From Candidatus Neoanaerotignum tabaqchaliae (GTDB taxonomy: Bacteria; Bacillota; Clostridia; Lachnospirales; Anaerotignaceae), in assembly GCA_904420235.1 (NCBI GenBank), contig CAJFUS010000005.1:1-11565 (forward strand): a DNA stretch of 11,565 nucleotides. The letters are read 5' to 3'. Each line of letters opens with the position of its first letter. Positions within the stretch are counted from its first letter, which is position 1. This document shows positions 6,706 to 11,565 of this stretch, piece after piece. Below the pieces are notes generated by a model, which did no database searches, was not told where the DNA came from, and worked only from the letters and a program-made list of their open reading frames with translations. Made by a program: the position numbers and the translations under genes.

Positions 6706-6721
6706 TACAAAATTTTATTCT

Positions 6722-8074
6722 TTAGTTTATTACTTTTTTGGATTTCCACTTTCCGCTTCTGTATCTTAAAAAGCCTATTATATAATTAACCGACCATCCG
6801 GCGGGAACGGCGTACCATACGGCACAGGCACCTATAACAGGGGCAAATATGAAAGCGAATGAAACGCGTATTGAAAGATTTATAAGGTTTGACAAGGTAA
6901 ATACAAAAACATCTCCGCTTCCTTTTAAAACGCCGTCGGTAATTGTTTTAAAACCAAACATATAGTAAAAAACACATATAAACCTTAAAAAGCTTATGCC
7001 GGTTGAAAAGGCAACCTCATCAGCCGACTCGTCAAGAAAAATAGAAAGAGCGTTTCTTGCGAATATAAAAACGGCTATAAGCACAAATGTATATACTGCC
7101 AATACTATTTTATGGCCGGCAATATAGCCTTCGCCAACGCGGTCATACTTTTTGGCGCCTATGTTTTGGGCTGTGAATGTTGACGAGGCATTGCCCATTG
7201 AAAGGGCAAATACGGATAAAAGCAAATGTATTTTGTTTCCTGCCGTGTATCCGGCCAAAACGCTTTCACCAAAGCTGTTTATAACAGACTGCACCAAAAG
7301 TGTGCCTATGGATATTATCGATTGCTGAAGTATTGAGGGTATTGCCATAGAGGCCATTTTTGGAAGAAGCTGAGGGTTATATATGTGAAATTCTGGCGTT
7401 TTGTATGATGAAAGCTTTTTTATGAGTATTAAAAACGATATTATGGCCGATGTGCCCTGAGCTATAAGCGTGGCCCACGCGGCGCCGGATATTCCCATAT
7501 TGAGGCTTACCACAAAATAAAGGTCCATAAATATGTTTAGAACAGATGAGAATAATAACAATGTAAGGGGCGTTCGGCTGTCACCCATAGAATTGAATAC
7601 AGCCGACAGAACATTATACATAAAAAGGAAAGGAAGACCGTAAAAATATATTCTTAAATATTCACTGGCGCCTTTGAAGGAGCTTTCAGGGGTCTTTATA
7701 AAGGAAAGGATTGTATCGCCGCTGAAAGCTCCCAAAACGGCCAAAAAAACGCTTATTGCCAAAAAAGTTATTATAAATGTAGATATACAGGTTTTCATTT
7801 TGTTGTAATCACAGGCGCCGAAATATTGGCTTATTATAACTGCGCAGCCCATAGAGCCGCCGGAAGCCACAGCTATAAAAACGGCGGTTACTGAATATGA
7901 CGCGCCTACCGAGGCCAATGCGGACATGCCCACAAATTTGCCAACTATGGCAGAGTCAACAACGTTATAAAACTGCTGAAAAAGATTTCCAAGCATCATT
8001 GGTATAACGAAAAGCAGTATAGCCTTCAGCGGATTGGAATTTACCATGTCCGTTTTAACTTTAGTTAAACTCAA
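6722..8074 (-). CDS. Second MATE family efflux transporter
   Basis: An inner-membrane Na+- or H+-coupled exporter of the MATE family, with about 12 hydrophobic segments in two MatE halves. It carries the same signatures as the transporter at 1671-3020: NLFQQFYNVVDSAIVGKFVG near the N-terminus, SMGDSRTPL in the first half, AIPSILQQS at the start of the second half and GVLKGSGDVFV later. The two are clearly related, but their sequences differ throughout and they are not a recent duplication. I chose TTG at 8074 as the start (450 residues) because GAGGTGA, a seven-base match to the extended Shine-Dalgarno sequence, lies just upstream with correct spacing. The longer frame starting with GTG at 8083 would place that GTG inside the binding site. 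It is divergent from the LarA-like gene. The substrate is unknown. Confidence 0.9.
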   Translation of the reverse strand: MSLTKVKTDMVNSNPLKAILLFVIPMMLGNLFQQFYNVVDSAIVGKFVGMSALASVGASYSVTAVFIAVASGGSMGCAVIISQYFGACDYNKMKTCISTFIITFLAISVFLAVLGAFSGDTILSFIKTPESSFKGASEYLRIYFYGLPFLFMYNVLSAVFNSMGDSRTPLTLLLFSSVLNIFMDLYFVVSLNMGISGAAWATLIAQGTSAIISFLILIKKLSSYKTPEFHIYNPQLLPKMASMAIPSILQQSIISIGTLLVQSVINSFGESVLAGYTAGNKIHLLLSVFALSMGNASSTFTAQNIGAKKYDRVGEGYIAGHKIVLAVYTFVLIAVFIFARNALSIFLDESADEVAFSTGISFLRFICVFYYMFGFKTITDGVLKGSGDVFVFTLSNLINLSIRVSFAFIFAPVIGACAVWYAVPAGWSVNYIIGFLRYRSGKWKSKKVIN

Positions 8075-8112
8075 AAAACTCACCTCTAACTATATAATAA
8101 CTCAATTAATGA

Positions 8113-8131
8113 AAATTTAATAATTAAATTT
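8113..8131. repeat. A/T-only inverted repeat in a divergent intergenic region
   Basis: AAATTTAAT (8113-8121) and ATTAAATTT (8123-8131) are perfect 9-base arms around one A, between the divergent MATE and LarA-like genes. It could be an operator, but an all-A/T palindrome in such an A/T-rich gap can easily arise by chance. Confidence 0.2.
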
Positions 8132-8163
8132 GAAAAAACAGCCATTTTTATGTATTATTGATA

Positions 8164-8190
8164 TAGACAGCATAAAGGTTTTGTTATAAA
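8164..8190 (+). promoter_or_regulatory. Candidate promoter of the LarA-like gene
   Basis: TAGACA (8164-8169) is followed after 15 bases by TATAAA (8185-8190), with TG at 8182-8183 giving an extended -10. The spacer is short, which the extended -10 may compensate. The ribosome binding site AAGGAGG lies at 8232-8238, nine bases before the ATG at 8248. Confidence 0.4.
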
Positions 8191-8247
8191 ATTACGCTAT
8201 ATAGTGTTTGGTGGTAAATTTTTAACTTTTCAAGGAGGAGAGGTAAA

Positions 8248-9558
8248 ATGAAGTTTGTTGAGTTTCCTGAAATACATTTTCCTGTTCAGGGTATAGAAGA
8301 TGTGCCTATGCCTAAAATGGTTAGGATAAGGCAGAAGTATGAGAGCGATAAAATAGACGATATAAAGGGACATCTTATTAATGAGCTTGAAAATATCAAA
8401 ATAGACAGAAGTGCCCTTAAGGGAAAATCAATAGCCATAACTGTTGGCAGCAGAGGCATACCGCATCTTCCACTTATGATACGCACTCTTTGCGACAAGC
8501 TTAAAGAATGGGGCGCGGAGCCTTTTATAATACCGGCAATGGGAAGCCATGGCGGCGGAACTGTTGAGGGAAATCTTGAGGTTATAAACGGCTATGGAAT
8601 TACAGAGGAAGCCATGGGAGTGCCTATTAAGGCCACTATGGAGGTTAAACTTATAGGACAAATGGACGATGCCGTAAAAACACCTATTTACTGTGATAAA
8701 TATGCCGCAGAGGCTGACGGCATTATACTTTTTAACAAAGTTAAGCCTCATACCGACTTTAAGGGATACAACGAAAGCGGAATATGCAAGATGATAGCCA
8801 TAGGAATAGCCAAGCATGTAGGCTGTTCATGGTTCCACAAACAGGGATTTGATACATTTGGCGAGAGAATACCTATTGTGGCAAAAGAATTTTTAAGCAA
8901 AATGAACGTTGTAATGGGTATTGGAGTGGTTCAGAACGCCTATGATGAGATTTCTGAAATTATGGCCTTTACAAAGGACGAGATACCGGAAGGCGACCAC
9001 AAAATGCTTATGATAGCCAAAAGAAGGCTTCCTAAGTTAAAATTTGACAACATTGACGTTCTTGTTATAGACCGTATAGGAAAAAATATAAGCGGAGAGG
9101 GAGCCGACCCTAACGTTACGGGAAGAGGCTTTATGCCTGGATTTGAAGACGATTTCCACTGCAAGAAGCTTTTCATAAGAGGTCTTACAGAGCAGAGCCA
9201 TCATAATGCCTGCGGACTTGGTCTTGCGGATATCACAACAAGAAGATGCCTTAACAGCTGCGACTGGGAAAGTACTTGGATTAATCTTTCAACAAACACA
9301 ATGATAGATGGAGGAAAGATACCAGTTTATCAAAACAACGATTTTGAGGCCTTAAGATTGGCTATAAGAACATGCACAAAAATTGACTATTCAAAGGCAA
9401 GGGTTGCCAGGATAAGAGATACCCTTACACTTGGGGAAATTGAGATTTCGGAATCCCTTATACCGGATATTAAGGACAGGGACGATGTTGAGATTATATC
9501 TGAGCCATACGACCTTAAATTTGACAGCGAAGGCTATCTTGAGGATTTAGATGTATAA
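8248..9558 (+). CDS. LarA/DUF2088-family protein, putative nickel-dependent hydroxyacid racemase or epimerase
   Basis: A 436-residue soluble protein of the lactate racemase (LarA) superfamily, in which a nickel-pincer nucleotide bound to a lysine moves hydride at the alpha carbon of 2-hydroxyacids. The N-terminal DUF2088 domain covers roughly 1-200. Residues that correspond to LarA active-site groups can be seen: H101 in MGSHGGG, H168 in KPHTDF and K181 in KMIAIGIA, the expected cofactor-linking lysine. The usual DDxTR signature is replaced by GSRG with R69 kept, so this is a divergent clade, not lactate racemase itself. The C-terminal half contains CGLGLADITTRR and several cysteines. The ATG follows a strong AAGGAGG. 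Cofactor genes larB, larC and larE are not in the window. It converges on a dehydrogenase-kinase operon for four-carbon sugar acids, which hints that its substrate is a sugar acid. Family is likely; activity and substrate are inference. Confidence 0.82.
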   Translation: MKFVEFPEIHFPVQGIEDVPMPKMVRIRQKYESDKIDDIKGHLINELENIKIDRSALKGKSIAITVGSRGIPHLPLMIRTLCDKLKEWGAEPFIIPAMGSHGGGTVEGNLEVINGYGITEEAMGVPIKATMEVKLIGQMDDAVKTPIYCDKYAAEADGIILFNKVKPHTDFKGYNESGICKMIAIGIAKHVGCSWFHKQGFDTFGERIPIVAKEFLSKMNVVMGIGVVQNAYDEISEIMAFTKDEIPEGDHKMLMIAKRRLPKLKFDNIDVLVIDRIGKNISGEGADPNVTGRGFMPGFEDDFHCKKLFIRGLTEQSHHNACGLGLADITTRRCLNSCDWESTWINLSTNTMIDGGKIPVYQNNDFEALRLAIRTCTKIDYSKARVARIRDTLTLGEIEISESLIPDIKDRDDVEIISEPYDLKFDSEGYLEDLDV

Positions 9559-9573
9559 AAAAATTAATATTAA

Positions 9574-9604
9574 AAAGCCGCCTTTAAGGCGGCTTTAATT
9601 TTTT
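9574..9604. terminator. Bidirectional intrinsic terminator shared by convergent genes
   Basis: AAAGCCGCCTT (9574-9584) and AAGGCGGCTTT (9586-9596) form a perfect 11-base inverted repeat around a single T, which would fold with a loop of a few bases. AATTTTTT follows on the + strand, and on the - strand the stem runs into TTTTTAAT. It serves both the LarA-like gene ending at 9558 and the kinase ending at 9624. Confidence 0.9.
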
Positions 9605-9623
9605 ATTTGTCTCTGTTTGATTA

Positions 9624-11060
9624 TCAGCCCATTAACACTTCTACTGCTTCACGAAGGGTTGTTACCTCGCCAACGTTTCCAGGGAATATTACATAAGGCA
9701 TATTAGGGAATTTACTTTCCTCGCCTGTAAGCCAAACAGGTATGCCCGGCTTAATTTGGCCCATAACTGTGGCTTTTTTAACTCTAAGGGCTTTTGTGCC
9801 AACATCACTTGATGTTATTCCGCCTTTAGCGACTATAAATGAAGGTTTAACCTTAAGGTCGCCTATAACCTTTACAACGGCGTTTGATATAGCGACAGAA
9901 GCTTCAAGAATTTTGTCTTTGTCATCGGTGTCAAGCTTTACAAGCTCGCGGCTTGTGTAAACAACAACCGACTGGCCTTGAGATATGTATTTTTCGGCCT
10001 CAGCAGTTACCTTCTCGGCTTCGTCGTCAAGTCCGCCTTCCTCAAGAACTCTGGCAGCGTGGAACTCTATAAATTTAAGAGGCTTTTTGGCGTTTTTAAG
10101 CTCTTCAAACTGCATAGTTGTCTTTTTAACATGAGAACCTATAAGCACTATTCCGCCGTTTGTGTTTCCGTCAGCTACAAGCTCTTCCCTTGTAAGAAGG
10201 GCTTTGTCTGGAACTCCGCCAAGAACCTTTGTTATGGCTGCGGCGCTTCTGAACATAAACTCTTTTCCGGCGGCTACGGCGCGGCAGAAAGCTATGGCAA
10301 AAATTTTAACGTCAACATAGTCAACGGCGTTTACCATAACTTTGTTGAAATCTTTAACAGCCATAAGCTGGTCAACTATTTTTTCAATGTTAAGGTCTCT
10401 TATGTCCTCAAGAGCGATGCAGGTTACATCGCAGCCTTTAAATTGGCCTTTTGTTTTTTCCTCAACATAGTCGCATATATTTGAGGATTTGTATCCGAAG
10501 GACTTGTCCTTGGCAAACTCTGTCATTCCGGCAGGCGTAAGCTGGTCGCCTTCTTTAACATAGTGAACGTTGCCTATGGTATATCTTCCGCCTTCCTTAA
10601 AGAAAGGAAGGATTATTTCTCCGTCGATTTTTTTGCCTGTAAGCTTTTCAATGTCGGCTCTTAGAATGCTTGTTTCAAGAGGATAATGGCCTCTTAACGT
10701 TGAGTCGCTGCGGCTTATTATTATAAAGTCTTTTCCTGTGTTTTTTGATGCGGCAACAATGTTCTCGGCTATTTGGTGATGAGCCTTTGTTGTCTGCTCA
10801 ACCGTAAGACCCCTTGAGTTTGTAAGAACAAAGAAAATGCCCTTGTCCTCGTTAAAGCCCTGTTCCAGTGTTGGCACAGCCCAGTCGGTGTATACTGATA
10901 CATTGTTGACTGTTTGAACTCCCGTAGGGTCGTCATCAAGAGCTATAACTTTTTTATTAAGCTTTGAAAGCTCCTCTTTAAGCAATTGGTCAACCTTAGC
11001 CTCATCTATGGGCTTTACCTTAGATATAACGTCTATATTCAACGGTTTTATTTCTGACAT
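9624..11060 (-). CDS. Four-carbon acid sugar kinase (DUF1537 family, OtnK/DtnK-like)
   Basis: An ATP-dependent cytoplasmic kinase of the DUF1537 family, whose characterised members phosphorylate 3-oxo-tetronate (OtnK) or D-threonate (DtnK) at C4 in the breakdown of four-carbon sugar acids. The N-terminal substrate domain has LDDDPTG at 41-47, with the hallmark Asp residues, and SRSDSTLRGH at 116-125. The C-terminal nucleotide-binding domain has AKGGITSSD at 411-419 and FPGNVG at 459-464. The length of 478 residues is at the upper end for the family because of about 35 extra N-terminal residues. The ATG is preceded by AAGGAG about ten bases upstream. It lies 28 bases after the dehydrogenase gene on the same strand, the operon partner expected if it acts on an oxidised sugar acid. 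Kinase subtype cannot be told from motifs; the dehydrogenase partner favours the 3-oxo-tetronate type. Confidence 0.88.
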   Translation of the reverse strand: MSEIKPLNIDVISKVKPIDEAKVDQLLKEELSKLNKKVIALDDDPTGVQTVNNVSVYTDWAVPTLEQGFNEDKGIFFVLTNSRGLTVEQTTKAHHQIAENIVAASKNTGKDFIIISRSDSTLRGHYPLETSILRADIEKLTGKKIDGEIILPFFKEGGRYTIGNVHYVKEGDQLTPAGMTEFAKDKSFGYKSSNICDYVEEKTKGQFKGCDVTCIALEDIRDLNIEKIVDQLMAVKDFNKVMVNAVDYVDVKIFAIAFCRAVAAGKEFMFRSAAAITKVLGGVPDKALLTREELVADGNTNGGIVLIGSHVKKTTMQFEELKNAKKPLKFIEFHAARVLEEGGLDDEAEKVTAEAEKYISQGQSVVVYTSRELVKLDTDDKDKILEASVAISNAVVKVIGDLKVKPSFIVAKGGITSSDVGTKALRVKKATVMGQIKPGIPVWLTGEESKFPNMPYVIFPGNVGEVTTLREAVEVLMG

Positions 11061-11088
11061 AATTAAAAATCTCCTTATTTAAAAATTA

Positions 11089-11565
11089 TCAGTCTTTTTT
11101 CCTTACTTCTACGCCGGCAAGTCTCTCGAAATATTTAACATATCCGCAGTGGTCGTCGTTCATTCCTCCGGCAACCTTTATGGCCTGCTGAATTTCAAAA
11201 AGCTGAGCAGTAAGAGGCATTGGCACGTCAAGTTCGTGAGCAGTTGCAAGAACGTTTTTAATGTCTTTGTGATTTATGGAGATTTTTCCGCCCGGCTTAA
11301 AGTTGCGGTTAATAATCATAGGTATTTTGTCGTGCATAACTTGGCTTCCGGCAAGGCCGCCGCATATTGCCTGATATACCTTTTCAGGGTCGGCTCCAGC
11401 TTTGGCAGCAAGAACAAAGGCCTCACTTACGGTTGCTATGTTAAGATTAACAATAGCCTGATTAACAAGTTTTGTTATGGAGCCGCTTCCAGTAGGTCCT
11501 ATAAGAACTGCGGATTTTCCAAGTATGTCGAAGTATGGCTTCATTCTGTCGAAGTCTTCCTGCTC
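11089..11565 (-). CDS. NAD(P)-dependent beta-hydroxyacid dehydrogenase (3-HIBADH/GarR/LtnD family), N-terminus outside the window
   Basis: This is the C-terminal part of a 3-hydroxyisobutyrate dehydrogenase-family oxidoreductase. Members oxidise the beta-hydroxyl of sugar or hydroxy acids (threonate, erythronate, tartronate semialdehyde, hydroxyisobutyrate). The visible 158 residues run open to the right edge, so the start and the N-terminal Rossmann domain lie outside. About half of a normal protein of roughly 290-300 residues is seen. GPTGSGSITKLVNQ holds the family's catalytic lysine and the following Asn. AKAGADPEKVYQAICGGLAGS and KDIKNVLATAHELDVPMPLT match the all-helical C-terminal domain. 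The stop is TGA, and the kinase gene begins 28 bases later. With that neighbour, an L-threonate or D-erythronate dehydrogenase role is the best guess; a GarR-type reductase is the main alternative. Confidence 0.85.
   Translation of the reverse strand, partial: EQEDFDRMKPYFDILGKSAVLIGPTGSGSITKLVNQAIVNLNIATVSEAFVLAAKAGADPEKVYQAICGGLAGSQVMHDKIPMIINRNFKPGGKISINHKDIKNVLATAHELDVPMPLTAQLFEIQQAIKVAGGMNDDHCGYVKYFERLAGVEVRKKD

Noticed and set aside
1671..8074. The two MATE genes as a recent inverted duplication flanking a mobile segment
   Set aside because: The proteins share family motifs but differ along their whole length, and no matching nucleotide repeats, transposase or target-site duplications are visible.
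1..11565. CRISPR arrays, tRNA or rRNA genes, insertion sequences, prophage or defence genes
   Set aside because: All long stretches are occupied by metabolic, redox or transport genes, the gaps are short and simple, and no repeat-spacer pattern, cloverleaf or transposase motif was seen.

Overview
The window is AT-rich, ordinary chromosomal DNA. Strong AAGGAGG-type ribosome binding sites, GC-rich intrinsic terminators, TTG starts, a flavodiiron protein and oxygen-sensitive enzymes all suggest an anaerobic Bacillota of class Clostridia, perhaps a gut Lachnospiraceae relative. The taxonomic guess is inference. I see no rRNA, tRNA, CRISPR array, insertion sequence or phage gene.

Layout, left to right. 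Bases 1-380 are non-coding. They hold what looks like the ribosome binding site of a divergent gene lying left of the window, three inverted repeats that could be operators, and the promoter of the first gene. The first + strand unit is a flavodiiron protein (fprA, 381-1583) ending at a GC-rich terminator with a weak T-run. A MATE transporter (1671-3020) and a PfkB-type pyridoxamine/pyridoxal kinase (3050-3898) follow. A radical SAM protein with C-terminal cysteine clusters (4029-5432) has its own extended -10 promoter and a strong terminator. The - strand then carries a glycerol-dehydrogenase-like metal-dependent oxidoreductase (5525-6610) with a clear promoter and a GC-containing palindrome in its leader, and a second MATE transporter (6722-8074). 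Divergent from the latter, on the + strand, is a LarA/DUF2088-family protein (8248-9558). It converges, through a shared bidirectional terminator, on a - strand operon: a 3-hydroxyisobutyrate-dehydrogenase-family oxidoreductase cut by the right edge (11089-11565), then a DUF1537 four-carbon acid sugar kinase (9624-11060).

How the genes may work together. The left part is stress and housekeeping: O2/NO reduction, drug or metabolite efflux, vitamin B6 salvage. The right part looks like sugar-acid catabolism. A beta-hydroxyacid dehydrogenase followed by a DUF1537 kinase is the known arrangement for threonate/erythronate use (oxidation at C3, then phosphorylation at C4). The neighbouring LarA homologue keeps the nickel-pincer residues (two His, one Lys), so it could be a C2 epimerase or racemase feeding a stereoisomer into that pathway. 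That link is a hypothesis and is the most interesting point in the window. The glycerol-dehydrogenase-like protein has Cys where glycerol dehydrogenases have a substrate-site Asp, so it probably uses another substrate.
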